DNA of 12,843 nucleotides from an uncultured Lachnospiraceae bacterium (GTDB lineage: Bacteria > Bacillota > Clostridia > Lachnospirales > Lachnospiraceae), in the NCBI GenBank assembly GCA_910587305.1, contig CAJUKV010000069.1:1-12843 (forward strand). Direction: 5' to 3'. Of this stretch, positions 5,827 through 12,843 are shown in pieces (position 1 is the first letter of the stretch; every line of letters begins with the position of its first letter). The notes below the pieces were generated by a model that was not told where the DNA came from, made no database searches, and was given only the letters and a program-made list of their open reading frames with translations. The translations under genes and the position numbers were made by a program.

Positions 5827-5832
5827 TTCATT

Positions 5833-5861
5833 ACTTTAGCATTCGTTAAGTCAAATGTCAA
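5833..5861 (-). promoter_or_regulatory. Promoter of the infC operon
   Basis: Consensus TTGACA (5861-5856), 17-nt spacer, TAAAGT (5838-5833). It lies 39 bp past the xerD stop and fires into the attenuator leader, with an expected start near 5826. Confidence 0.85.
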
Positions 5862-5899
5862 TACCATTTTTACATTTTTAAAAATCAATTTTTATAAAA

Positions 5900-6784
5900 T
5901 CAATGCCTGGGATGGGCCCTTGCGTACACTTCCCGTATCCTATTCTGGTTCAGATTTGCATAAATTTGAGTTGTGGAAATATCGGAATGCCCAAGCATTT
6001 CCTGCACGCTTCGTAAATCCGCTCCGTTTTCCACCAGATGGGCGGCGAAACAGTGGCGCAGGGTGTGAGGTGTGATATCCGCCGCAATTCCGGCTTTTTT
6101 TGCGTAATATTTGAGCAGTTTCCAAAACCCCTGTCTGCTCATGGGCTGGCCGGAGCAATTTACAAACAGATATTCCGATTCTCCATCCGAAATCATATCT
6201 GTCCGGGCTTTCTCCAGATAGCGTAAAAGCGCGTTTTTCGCCTCGTTTCCAAATGGGATCACTCTTTCCTTATCGCCGTCTTTGCAAAAAATATAGCCCA
6301 CCTGCAAATTAACGTCGTCCACCTTTAAATTTATCAGCTCCGTCACCCGGATTCCCGTAGCGTACAAGAGCTCCAGCATAGCCTTGTCCCTGATTTCTTT
6401 GGGGCTGTCGCCCCCGGGCTGCTCAAGCACTCTTACAACCTCCTGCGTGGAAAGGATTTCAGGCATTTTTTTCTCGATTTTCGGCGCATGAAGCCCCTCT
6501 GCCGCGTCCTTATTTACTATCCCTTCTCTGTACATATAATGATAAAAAGCTTTTAAGGAGGCGATGTTTCTTGATATGGTAGCCGCCGAAAATTTATTTT
6601 TTTCCAGATATAACACATAGGAATTTAAGTTTGTGGAGGTAACCTTCCTCACATCCTTGATTCCCTGCTCTTCTAAATACCTCTTTACCTTTACCAAATC
6701 CCTTTTATAAGAGAGCGTCGTATTTTCGGAGGTCTTCTTGACATTATGTAAGTAAATAATAAACCCGTTAATCTCTGTTTCCAT
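5900..6784 (-). CDS. xerD: Tyrosine recombinase XerD
   Basis: 294 residues, the typical Xer length. The N-terminal SAM-like core-binding domain (about 1-95, LSYKRDLVKVKRYL, RNIASLKAFYHYM) is followed by the catalytic domain with all active residues: R146 (ATGIRVTEL), K172, H240 and R243 (HTLRH), H266 (LGHSDISTTQIY) and nucleophile Y275. Xer proteins act at dif to resolve chromosome dimers. The ENGADLRSVQEMLGHSDIST tract and the location next to spoIIM and nudF, as in Bacillus, favour XerD over an integrase. GGGGAAG lies about 10 nt before the ATG. A promoter lies at 6917-6945. No terminator is evident before the infC promoter. Confidence 0.93.
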   Translation of the reverse strand: METEINGFIIYLHNVKKTSENTTLSYKRDLVKVKRYLEEQGIKDVRKVTSTNLNSYVLYLEKNKFSAATISRNIASLKAFYHYMYREGIVNKDAAEGLHAPKIEKKMPEILSTQEVVRVLEQPGGDSPKEIRDKAMLELLYATGIRVTELINLKVDDVNLQVGYIFCKDGDKERVIPFGNEAKNALLRYLEKARTDMISDGESEYLFVNCSGQPMSRQGFWKLLKYYAKKAGIAADITPHTLRHCFAAHLVENGADLRSVQEMLGHSDISTTQIYANLNQNRIREVYARAHPRH

Positions 6785-6916
6785 TCTGAAAATGCTTCCC
6801 CTGATAGTTTTCCGTATACTTGTCTTTCATTCATAATAATGAAACGATTCCTATTTTTTTGAAGGCGCCATGGCCGTTACCCGTATTTCCCCTTATACCG
6901 ATAACGCTTAAAATTT

Positions 6917-6945
6917 ATTATAATCAGAAAACAGAGGGAAAGCAA
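6917..6945 (-). promoter_or_regulatory. Probable promoter of xerD
   Basis: TTGCTT (6945-6940), 17-nt spacer, TATAAT (6922-6917) on the minus strand, within the 287-bp A+T-rich gap between spoIIM and xerD. It implies a leader of about 125 nt. I see no other structure of note in that gap. Confidence 0.6.
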
Positions 6946-7071
6946 ATGCATTTTTCCCTTGATTTATGCGGTTTTTTTACGATTTTTCCTTTTTTATGCT
7001 TTGAAATACAATATATGTAAACACCAAATTTTGTTAATACTATATGTGGGAAAAAATTAATAAAATATTTT

Positions 7072-7686
7072 TCAAAAAATTTTTACCAAATCGGAAAGAA
7101 GAATCGGGTTTACATAACTTTCAAGAATGCATCCGATAAAAATTACCATCACAATCCACAAAAGTCCAATTGCCTGTTTTAAATATTGCTGGCGGATATT
7201 TCTATGGTAAGGAGCCGCATATTTCCCTGACAGTCGGCCCTTATTGCAATTTTCATAACACCATCCAAGAAGCATAATCTCGGCCGGTATCAACAATAGC
7301 TGGTGGGGAAACAGGCTTCCCAGTATAAGAAGAAGGCCCTTTATCCCATAGCGGATTACCGCAGCAGTAATTGTCATGCCCGCAAGTATCCCCTGCCAGA
7401 CAATGCAGGCATAGATTGTTATCACGCCAATCCCGGTTCCGGAAAGCAATAGCAGCGCCGCCCCCTCCCCCATTCTGTGTTCCAACACATAGCGGAAAAA
7501 TCTGCCGCTGTCAATCTCCATATATCTTAATCTGCTCACCGACGTCTGGCTGAAAATACCTCCCTCTGAAAGAAGGGTTTCGTTCCCTACGTTCATAATA
7601 AGGACGCCCAAAAGAAAGCTTCCCAAAAACAGGTAAAACCAAAATGAATAAGTGCTGTTTCTCTCCGCTTTATTCATAATCAACAT
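7072..7686 (-). CDS. spoIIM: Stage II sporulation protein M family membrane protein
   Basis: 204 residues from ATG 7686, preferred over ATG 7707 because GGTGG lies 7 nt upstream. Several hydrophobic segments are visible: about 15-34 (FYLFLGSFLLGVLIMN), 75-95, 95-115, a segment around GLLLILGSLFPHQLLLIPAE, and a C-terminal one (LLWIVMVIFIGCILESYVNP). PHQLLLIPAE corresponds to the conserved PHG…E/P core of the SpoIIM (DUF95) family and the C-terminal ILESYVNP to its I-E-x-F/Y-V/I-x-P end. SpoIIM works with SpoIID and SpoIIP in peptidoglycan remodelling during engulfment. Position between nudF and xerD agrees with Firmicute gene order. Start choice is moderately sure. Confidence 0.85.
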   Translation of the reverse strand: MLIMNKAERNSTYSFWFYLFLGSFLLGVLIMNVGNETLLSEGGIFSQTSVSRLRYMEIDSGRFFRYVLEHRMGEGAALLLLSGTGIGVITIYACIVWQGILAGMTITAAVIRYGIKGLLLILGSLFPHQLLLIPAEIMLLGWCYENCNKGRLSGKYAAPYHRNIRQQYLKQAIGLLWIVMVIFIGCILESYVNPILLSDLVKIF

Positions 7687-7718
7687 AATTATCCCACCCC
7701 TTCCCATATGCTATCAAC

Positions 7719-7742
7719 AGCCTGCAGATTTGGACGCAGGCT
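7719..7742. repeat. Small inverted repeat upstream of spoIIM
   Basis: AGCCTGC (7719-7725) and GCAGGCT (7736-7742) are perfectly complementary around a 10-nt loop, 33 nt before the spoIIM start. It could be a leader hairpin or an operator. No recognisable sigma-E promoter was found near it. Confidence 0.35.
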
Positions 7743-7755
7743 TAAATTAGTAATC

Positions 7756-7792
7756 TACAAACACTGCCACTCTTTGCCGGTCAGCTTATCGT
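7756..7792 (-). repeat. Dispersed, more diverged copy of the 37-bp repeat
   Basis: Matches unit 3 of the tandem block at 29 of 37 positions, same orientation. It begins 15 nt beyond the T-run of the nudF terminator. Confidence 0.75.
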
Positions 7793-7807
7793 ACCCTCTA
7801 ATATATG

Positions 7808-7839
7808 AAAAACAGGCAGTGCATATGCACTGCCTGTTT
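7808..7839 (-). terminator. Intrinsic terminator of nudF
   Basis: A perfect 13-bp stem, AAACAGGCAGTGC with GCACTGCCTGTTT, has a 4-nt ATAT loop and is followed on the minus strand by TTTTT (overlapping the stem end) and then CATATA. It lies 31 nt past the nudF stop. Confidence 0.9.
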
Positions 7840-7870
7840 AAAAGCTTAATCTTATTTATCCTTACGGTAT

Positions 7871-8410
7871 TTAATCCTTACAATATTTATCCTTGTAAGC
7901 AAGAACCGCCGCGATGGTCTTCGCGTCCTGAATCTCTCCCGCATAAATCTTTTCCGTCAGCTCTTCCACCGTATAAGCCCCAATTTGAACGTACTCATCC
8001 TCGTCCAGATGCTGACTGCCGGCGCTAAGTCCGGTTGCCAGATAAATGTCTATTTTTTCATTGCTGTAAGCAACCGTTGTACAAAGTGTCAGCAAAAGCT
8101 CTATATGCCGGGCTGTAAAGCCGGTTTCCTCCTTAAGCTCTCTGATGGCCGCATCCCTGGTGGGTTCATTTTCACCGTTAAGACCGCCTGCCGGTATCTC
8201 CAGCGTATCCCGGTTAAGGGCATTGCGGTACTGCTTTACCATTATAAGTCGTCCCTTATCATCCACAGGGACTACCGCCGCCGCCCCATTATGCTTGATA
8301 AAGTCCCACTTAGCCACATTGCCGTTTGGAATTTGAATGGTGTCCTGATAATAGTCCAAAATGGCGCCATGGGCTACCAAATTTCTCTCTAACCTTTTAA
8401 ATTCTTCCAT
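7871..8410 (-). CDS. nudF: ADP-ribose pyrophosphatase (Nudix hydrolase)
   Basis: 179 residues from ATG 8410, chosen because TAGGAG lies 5 nt upstream, whereas an in-frame GTG at 8446 lacks a site. The Nudix box GX5EX7REUXEEXGU is complete at residues 76-98 (G76, E82, R90, E91, E94, E95, G97). Before it, VKQYRNALNRDTLEIPAGG is the ADP-ribose pyrophosphatase signature. After the box, the usual conserved proline of the ADPRase subgroup is not obvious (LLLTLCTTVAYSNEKIDIYLA). The enzyme hydrolyses ADP-ribose to AMP and ribose 5-phosphate. No terminator separates it from the aminotransferase gene upstream (141-bp gap), so the two may be co-transcribed. Confidence 0.9.
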   Translation of the reverse strand: MEEFKRLERNLVAHGAILDYYQDTIQIPNGNVAKWDFIKHNGAAAVVPVDDKGRLIMVKQYRNALNRDTLEIPAGGLNGENEPTRDAAIRELKEETGFTARHIELLLTLCTTVAYSNEKIDIYLATGLSAGSQHLDEDEYVQIGAYTVEELTEKIYAGEIQDAKTIAAVLAYKDKYCKD

Positions 8411-8551
8411 ATTCGCTCCTACCCCTGCTATATCTATGTTTTTCACTATGCGCTTAAGTCTTACATTCTTTCCGCATACCTCTTACGGTGCATGCATCCA
8501 TCCGCAGACCTCCGGCATACTTTTATTTATGTCCTCGGCTGCCTGTAATAT

Positions 8552-9832
8552 TTATCCTAATAATTTTTCCACACTGACCAGCTTCACACACAGCACAAAC
8601 AAATCTGTCGCCAATTCCAGCTCCTCCTTTGAAGGAAAAGTGGGCGCAATACGGATATTGCTGTCTTTTGGATCTCTTTTATAAGGGTAAGTAGCGCCGG
8701 CGCCTGTCAGCACCACGCCTGCTTCCTTACATTTTTGCACAATTGCCTTTGCACAGCCTTCCATGGCGTCAAAGGAAATAAAATATCCTCCAATTGGTTT
8801 CGTCCATGAGCCAATCCCAAGTTCTCCAAGCTCTTTTGAAAGGACATTTTCTATTGCCTCAAATTTAGGACGTATAATCTGCGCATGCTTCATCATATGG
8901 GCTTTCATTCCCTCTATGTTTTTAAAATATTTCACATGGCGGAGCTGGTTTAATTTATCATAGCCAATTGTTTGTATGGTCATAGCGGCCTTAATCTGCG
9001 CTATATTAGCGCCGGAAGCTACAACTCCCGCAATACCTGCCCCCGGAAAGGTTACCTTGGAGGTGGAACAGAATTCATAAACCATATCAGGGTTTCCCGC
9101 TTTTTCACACTCGCTTAAAATTTCCGGAAGTTCATCACTTTTATCTTCGTACAAATCATGGATTGCATATGCGTTATCCCAGAAAATTCTAAAATCCTCT
9201 GCGGCAGGCTTTAATGCGGCAAACCTCTTTACCGTCTCATTTGAGTAAGTGTATCCCTGGGGATTAGAGTATTTGGGAACACACCAGATTCCTTTTACAG
9301 CCGGGTCTTCATTTACATACTTTTCTACCAAATCCATATCCGGCCCGTCCTCTGACATGGGGATATTGATCATCTCAATCCCAAACTGCTCGGTAATGGC
9401 AAAATGCCTGTCATATCCCGGCACAGGACATAAAAATTTCACTTTGTCTAATTTGCACCAGGGCGTACTTCCAAGCACGCCAAGCAACATGGAACGTGCA
9501 ACCGTATCATACATTACGCTAAGGCTGGAATTGCCAAACACTATCACATTCTCCGGGGAAACGCCCAGCATATCCGCAAGAAGCTTTTTTGCCTCCGGAA
9601 TGCCATCCAAAAGCCCATAGTTTCTACAATCCACACCTGTCTCAGTGGTCACATCGGCATCGGATATCACCATGCCAAGAAAGTCCTTCTCCATATCCAG
9701 CTGAGCGGAGGAAGGTTTCCCTCTGGACATATCCAGCTTCAACCCCTTTGCCTTTGCCTCCTCATACTGTTTGTTTAAATCTTCCCGTAATGCAAGCAAT
9801 TCCTCTTTGTCAAGTTCCTTATATGCCTTCAT
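8552..9832 (-). CDS. Class I aminotransferase, aspartate-aminotransferase-like (PF12897 type)
   Basis: 426 residues from ATG 9832, set by AGGAGGG 9 nt upstream; upstream codons to 9943 are not family-like. PLP enzyme hallmarks: NYGLLDGIPEAKKLLADMLG (70-90), FGNSSLSVMYD (cofactor-phosphate loop), VPKYSNPQGYTYS (N190), FWDNAYAIHDLY (D219, Y222), Schiff-base lysine K259 in CSTSKVTFPGAG, and a C-terminal NIRIAPTFPS carrying the carboxylate-binding arginine. The pattern is that of the PF12897 'type Ic' aspartate aminotransferases rather than classical AspC, so transfer between aspartate and 2-oxoglutarate is likely but the exact substrate is not shown. It sits behind a large inverted repeat at its promoter. 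Confidence 0.9.
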   Translation of the reverse strand: MKAYKELDKEELLALREDLNKQYEEAKAKGLKLDMSRGKPSSAQLDMEKDFLGMVISDADVTTETGVDCRNYGLLDGIPEAKKLLADMLGVSPENVIVFGNSSLSVMYDTVARSMLLGVLGSTPWCKLDKVKFLCPVPGYDRHFAITEQFGIEMINIPMSEDGPDMDLVEKYVNEDPAVKGIWCVPKYSNPQGYTYSNETVKRFAALKPAAEDFRIFWDNAYAIHDLYEDKSDELPEILSECEKAGNPDMVYEFCSTSKVTFPGAGIAGVVASGANIAQIKAAMTIQTIGYDKLNQLRHVKYFKNIEGMKAHMMKHAQIIRPKFEAIENVLSKELGELGIGSWTKPIGGYFISFDAMEGCAKAIVQKCKEAGVVLTGAGATYPYKRDPKDSNIRIAPTFPSKEELELATDLFVLCVKLVSVEKLLG

Positions 9833-9904
9833 AGCGCATATCCCTCCTGATTTTATCTTAACATTTCTAAATAATAAGCTGTGCCACAATACCGGGCAGC
9901 GCTT

Positions 9905-9948
9905 ATGGTATGATTGGATAATTGTATACAATCCAATGACCATACCAT
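9905..9948. promoter_or_regulatory. Nested inverted repeat with a GTATAC centre (candidate operator) upstream of the aminotransferase
   Basis: The outer arms ATGGTATG (9905-9912) and CATACCAT (9941-9948) and the inner arms ATTGGAT (9913-9919) and ATCCAAT (9931-9937) are both perfect. At the centre is a 12-bp perfect palindrome, ATTGTATACAAT (9921-9932). TTGTATACAA resembles sites bound by FadR-type GntR-family regulators, an established pattern. It lies 73-116 bp before the start codon, just downstream of a possible -10 box, where a bound protein would block transcription. No T-run follows, so a terminator is unlikely. Confidence 0.6.
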
Positions 9949-9951
9949 TTT

Positions 9952-9957
9952 ACTATA
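9952..9957 (-). promoter_or_regulatory. Possible -10 box of the aminotransferase promoter
   Basis: TATAGT on the minus strand, with only a poor -35 (TTTTCT, 17-nt spacer). A start near 9945 would fall inside the inverted repeat at 9905-9948. A weak -35 would fit an activator-dependent or tightly controlled promoter, but this is speculative. Confidence 0.35.
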
Positions 9958-10090
9958 CACTTTGCATACGCACAAGAAAATTTTTTTTATTTTTGTATTT
10001 TTTTTCATACATAAGCTTGCAATTTATACCAACGGCTATCTCTTTTCTCCAATCCGAATTATTGGCTTAAAAAGTCAGTATGTATGCTTC

Positions 10091-10645
10091 TTATCCGTCT
10101 GTCTCACCGCACGCGGGAATAAATCGTTTTACCACCCACTGCCCCAGATAGCTGCAGATGATCCCTGTTATTGCCCCCGCCAGCACATCGCTGGGATAAT
10201 GCACCCCCACATACAGCCGGGAAAGGGATATGAAAATGGCCAGCGCCAGGAACCAAATCCCATACTTTTTTGGCAGATTCCGGTAGAGCGCACAGGCGGA
10301 TGCAAAGGAGCTTCCCGCATGGCCTGAAGGGAAAGAAAACTCCGAGGGCTTTTTAATCAGGGGGATCAGTCCCTCCACCACATAATACGGCCTTGTTCTT
10401 GCCACAAGGTTTTTCAGCAAAATATTGTTAAGCAGTAAGGACCAAAGCAGCGCAAAAGCGCTCATCATTCCCACCCGCCTTGTCTTTTTCGGGATAAGTA
10501 AAAAGAGGGTTGCGATAATCCAAAAGATACCTGCATTTCCCAAAGCGGTAACCACCTTAAAAAAGGGGTCCAAAATCGGATTTCTTAAAAATTCCTGTAT
10601 CCAAATTAAAATATTGCCATCGAGATTTAACAAAGCTTCCATCAT
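10091..10645 (-). CDS. PAP2-family membrane phosphatase
   Basis: 184 residues from the first ATG at 10645 (AAAGG about 11 nt upstream); an in-frame TTG at 10708 with AAAGG 13 nt away would add 21 mostly polar residues, so the start is uncertain. All three motifs of the type 2 phosphatidic acid phosphatase superfamily are present: KX6RP (K78, R85-P86), PSGH (106-109) and SRX5HX3D (S142, R143, H149, D153). Hydrophobic segments flank them (about 40-51, 58-77, 111-121, 129-142, 154-168), placing the active site outside the membrane. Members dephosphorylate phosphatidic acid, phosphatidylglycerophosphate or undecaprenyl pyrophosphate. Without BcrC-like context the substrate cannot be assigned. It lies 134 bp after the MutS-like gene with no terminator between. 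Confidence 0.88.
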   Translation of the reverse strand: MMEALLNLDGNILIWIQEFLRNPILDPFFKVVTALGNAGIFWIIATLFLLIPKKTRRVGMMSAFALLWSLLLNNILLKNLVARTRPYYVVEGLIPLIKKPSEFSFPSGHAGSSFASACALYRNLPKKYGIWFLALAIFISLSRLYVGVHYPSDVLAGAITGIICSYLGQWVVKRFIPACGETDG

Positions 10646-10779
10646 AAATTTCAATACCTTTCCATAATCTGTAGATTCGTTTTCATTCTTACGGACAGCA
10701 CGTGTCAAGCTTCATTCGTCGCCTTTATGTGAACAAAAGCCGATCTGTTTCAAGTTCTATCTAATAGTTCATAAAACTT

Positions 10780-12387
10780 TTATTTCTTTTTCGCTTCTCG
10801 CAAAATTGTTTCCAGGTCAAGGCCATAGCGGTTTGCTATATCCTTTGCATAACTCAGCCCGTCCGGCGTTGTCCTTGAAACCTTGTAACTTCTTGTTCCA
10901 TCCGCCTTATTTTCCATTAACGCCACCAGATTATCAATTTTCCCCTTATTGTCGGGGTGCGCATTGTACTCTTCCACCTTCTGGGGCAGGTCGTGAATAT
11001 GCGTCACATAAATGCCGCAGCATCCGATAATGCCAATCCCCGTCAAAACCTCCGAGGCAATATATCCCGCTTCCAAACCACTGGTGCTGGAAAAGGACTC
11101 ATCCATCAACAGCATATCCGTATCCGTAAGCTCCCTCATAATTTCCGAAAGGCGTGCACATTCGCTTTCCAGCCTGCCTTTCCCGTAATTGTCTTCGTCC
11201 GATGAGGGGAAATGCGTATAAATTCCTGAAACCGGGCTCATCAAAGCTTCCTTTGCCGGCACGAACAGCCCCAGCTGAAAGAGCGCCTGTGCCATCCCTA
11301 CGGAATAGGCAAAAATAGATTTTCCCCCATGGTTCGGCCCTGTCACCAGATAAAACCGCCCTTTTTCATCCAAACAAAAGTTATTGGACACTATACTATC
11401 CTCAATCTCCTGTCTTGCAAGAGACGGATTGTAAACCCCTTCAAGCCTGCACTTTTTCTCATTCATTTCGGCAATTACCGGCCTGCACATAGGAAAGCCC
11501 AGCTCTTTCATGCTCAATATAAATTTAACTCCCGCCGTGAGAAAACGTATCTCATCCAAAAGCAGTACAAACAAGGATGTATTTACCCTGTAATACTTTT
11601 GAATCAAGGGCTCTAAACTTCGCAGAGATTTTAAAAAAATCGTGTTTAAGGAAGACCGGACGGAAGAATTAAGCGCCTTAAGCTCCTCCCCATGCAGTCC
11701 TCTTGTCAGGGGATATAAGGGTGAAATCAGGGAATGAGTATCTTTGGGATTTTTCTTCAGAAGCTTTTCCATGATGGTGCCCTCATGAAAAGGCTGGTCT
11801 TCTATCGATATAACACCGGCCTCCTTCACGCGAAGAGTTTCATCCAGATTCACACCTATGGTTAATCCTTTTATGAAGCTAAAGCTTTTTTCAGTTTTTG
11901 AAAGCTCGCTGCTTAAATTTTGAAAGTCATCACTTTCCACAATGGCAAAAATATGTTCCCGAAAGGCCTGCATCCCCTCTGAACGCAGTTCAAGGCCCTT
12001 TAAGCCCTCTGCAAATAAATTTACGATTTCCAGATACATTTCCAGATAACGGATAGAGCTTAGCGCCGATTCAATGGTAAAATCACTGCTCATAGAACGG
12101 CTCAAATCATACACATTATGGATGCCCGGAATTGCTTTACGGAAGCTCTCATATAATTGCGGATTTTCTACCAAATCTTCCACCACGCAAAGCCGGTAGT
12201 CTAAAACCTTTGTGTCCGTGGTATAAAAATTTTCCAGGAAAAGATCCCGCAGCCCTCTGTGGCTTTCCCGAATCAACACAACCATTTCATCAATTTTCAG
12301 GGAATGAATAAAGCCGAAATCCTTCATTGGCACTTCTTTTTCTTTTTCATACCCTGACGGATAAAGCAAATGAAAATCACTCTGCAT
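10780..12387 (-). CDS. MutS-related ATPase without mismatch-recognition domain
   Basis: 535 residues, well short of MutS (about 850). The C-terminal third is a MutS-type ABC ATPase: Walker A TGPNHGGKS (349-357, H where MutS usually has M), an ABC-signature region around YGKGRLESECARLSEIM (401-417), Walker B DMLLMDESFSST (424-435) and switch VTHIHDLP (461-468). The N-terminal two thirds is mainly helical, like MutS core/lever domains III-IV. Missing are the N-terminal mismatch-binding domain with its FXE motif, and any Smr nuclease domain or MutS2 C terminus. So it is unlikely to do classical mismatch repair. Function is unknown. ATG 12387 follows GGGAGG by 5 nt; an internal ATG (residue 21) is the alternative. 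Confidence 0.82.
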   Translation of the reverse strand: MQSDFHLLYPSGYEKEKEVPMKDFGFIHSLKIDEMVVLIRESHRGLRDLFLENFYTTDTKVLDYRLCVVEDLVENPQLYESFRKAIPGIHNVYDLSRSMSSDFTIESALSSIRYLEMYLEIVNLFAEGLKGLELRSEGMQAFREHIFAIVESDDFQNLSSELSKTEKSFSFIKGLTIGVNLDETLRVKEAGVISIEDQPFHEGTIMEKLLKKNPKDTHSLISPLYPLTRGLHGEELKALNSSVRSSLNTIFLKSLRSLEPLIQKYYRVNTSLFVLLLDEIRFLTAGVKFILSMKELGFPMCRPVIAEMNEKKCRLEGVYNPSLARQEIEDSIVSNNFCLDEKGRFYLVTGPNHGGKSIFAYSVGMAQALFQLGLFVPAKEALMSPVSGIYTHFPSSDEDNYGKGRLESECARLSEIMRELTDTDMLLMDESFSSTSGLEAGYIASEVLTGIGIIGCCGIYVTHIHDLPQKVEEYNAHPDNKGKIDNLVALMENKADGTRSYKVSRTTPDGLSYAKDIANRYGLDLETILREAKKK

Positions 12388-12843
12388 AGAAACCTCCCAA
12401 AATATTCTCCGAAATTTCCTCTACCTCTCCTCTATCCGCTTCAGCGGGCATATAAATCAGGATGAAAAATACCATTTTTCAGGCATTTTTCTAAGTGTGA
12501 AGTTTTAACTGTTCTTAGGCGACGTTTTTTGACGCCTTAGAACTCTTCTTCACACTATTTCATACTCTTTTTTCGGAAGAGTGTTCCTGCGGCATAAAAA
12601 ATCAAACATATTTTTATAAAACAATTACCAAATTTGCACTCACCTAACAGCACTACAAATGAAATTTGCATTTATGTATAGAATAACTACAATCTATTGT
12701 ACACCGGAACAATTACCGTAATATAAGAAATAAGGTTATATCCCATGTGAGCTAATATACAGCAGAATATTGAACCTGTATAAAGGTACTTGTGAGTTAA
12801 AAGTTTGTACCACTAAGAAGCCAGAAAATCCCAGTGCTTTTTC
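12388..12843. other. 456-bp region without a recognised gene at the window edge
   Basis: Nearest the MutS-like gene are its GGGAGG site and two small hairpins: TGAAAAAT/ATTTTTCA at 12463-12481 and CCGC/GCGG at about 12436-12447. A larger hairpin follows at 12494-12556. From about 12590 to 12843 the DNA is A+T rich. Minus-strand codons stay open from the window edge to a stop at 12736 (about 35 residues), too short to judge. No convincing promoter for the MutS-like gene was found. Confidence 0.5.
12494..12556. repeat. Two-part long hairpin upstream of the MutS-like gene
   Basis: Outer arms AGTGTGAAG (12494-12502) and CTTCACACT (12548-12556) are perfect. Inner arms GTTCTTAGGCG (12511-12521) and CGCCTTAGAAC (12533-12543) pair over 11 bp with one mismatch. 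The loop is T-rich. No T-run follows closely on either strand. It may be a REP/MITE-like repeat, an operator, or the end of a unit to the right. Confidence 0.65.

Noticed and set aside
10646..10708. N-terminal extension of the PAP2 phosphatase to the TTG at 10708
   Set aside because: The extension is polar and unlike the family N terminus, and its binding site is 13 nt away. The ATG at 10645 is preferred, though not certain.
12736..12843. Partial minus-strand gene running off the right edge
   Set aside because: Only about 35 open codons are visible, with no recognised motif. An open frame of this length is expected by chance in A+T-rich DNA.
1..12843. A novel defence, toxin-antitoxin or biosynthetic system
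   Set aside because: All sizeable reading frames except two small or weakly characterised ones match known housekeeping, sporulation or regulatory families. No gene set with defence or biosynthetic hallmarks is present.

Overview
The window looks like core chromosome of a low-to-mid GC, spore-forming member of the Clostridia, most likely Lachnospiraceae. The evidence is strong AGGAGG-type ribosome binding sites, an infC-rpmI-rplT operon with an attenuator leader, a spoIIM gene, a tRNA gene without an encoded CCA, and the nudF-spoIIM-xerD neighbourhood known from Firmicutes. I see no phage, transposase, CRISPR array or toxin/defence cassette, and no new multi-gene system. What stands out is in the RNA and the non-coding DNA.

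Layout. Positions 1-850 hold an orphan TetR-type regulator on the plus strand with its own promoter and a 5'UTR inverted repeat. It converges on a two-gene minus-strand unit (992-1876): a small unknown protein followed by a P-loop kinase-like ATPase. A roughly 100-bp palindromic repeat lies between the two units. A tRNA-Pro gene with the unusual anticodon AGG (2128-2200) has a clear promoter and terminator. It converges on pepD, and a second copy of the same palindrome lies between them.

From 2553 to the end, all genes are on the minus strand. In order of transcription, from right to left, they are: a MutS-like ATPase without a mismatch-recognition domain; a PAP2-type membrane phosphatase; an aspartate-aminotransferase-like enzyme with a large operator-like inverted repeat at its promoter; nudF (ADP-ribose pyrophosphatase); spoIIM; xerD; the infC leader attenuator; infC with an AUU start; rpmI; rplT; and pepD. 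Recognisable intrinsic terminators follow nudF, the infC leader and rplT.

A 37-bp repeat occurs five times (three in tandem, two single). Every block lies just 3' of one of those three intrinsic terminators, in the same orientation. This pattern and the paired palindromes are the least explained structures here.

Functional links: infC, rpmI and rplT supply initiation factor 3 and ribosomal proteins L35 and L20, with control at the leader and probably at the AUU start. XerD (chromosome dimer resolution), SpoIIM (engulfment) and NudF (ADP-ribose turnover) are neighbours by conserved gene order rather than by a shared pathway. PepD degrades dipeptides. The rest are housekeeping or unknown. Family assignments are from motifs read by eye; no database search was run.
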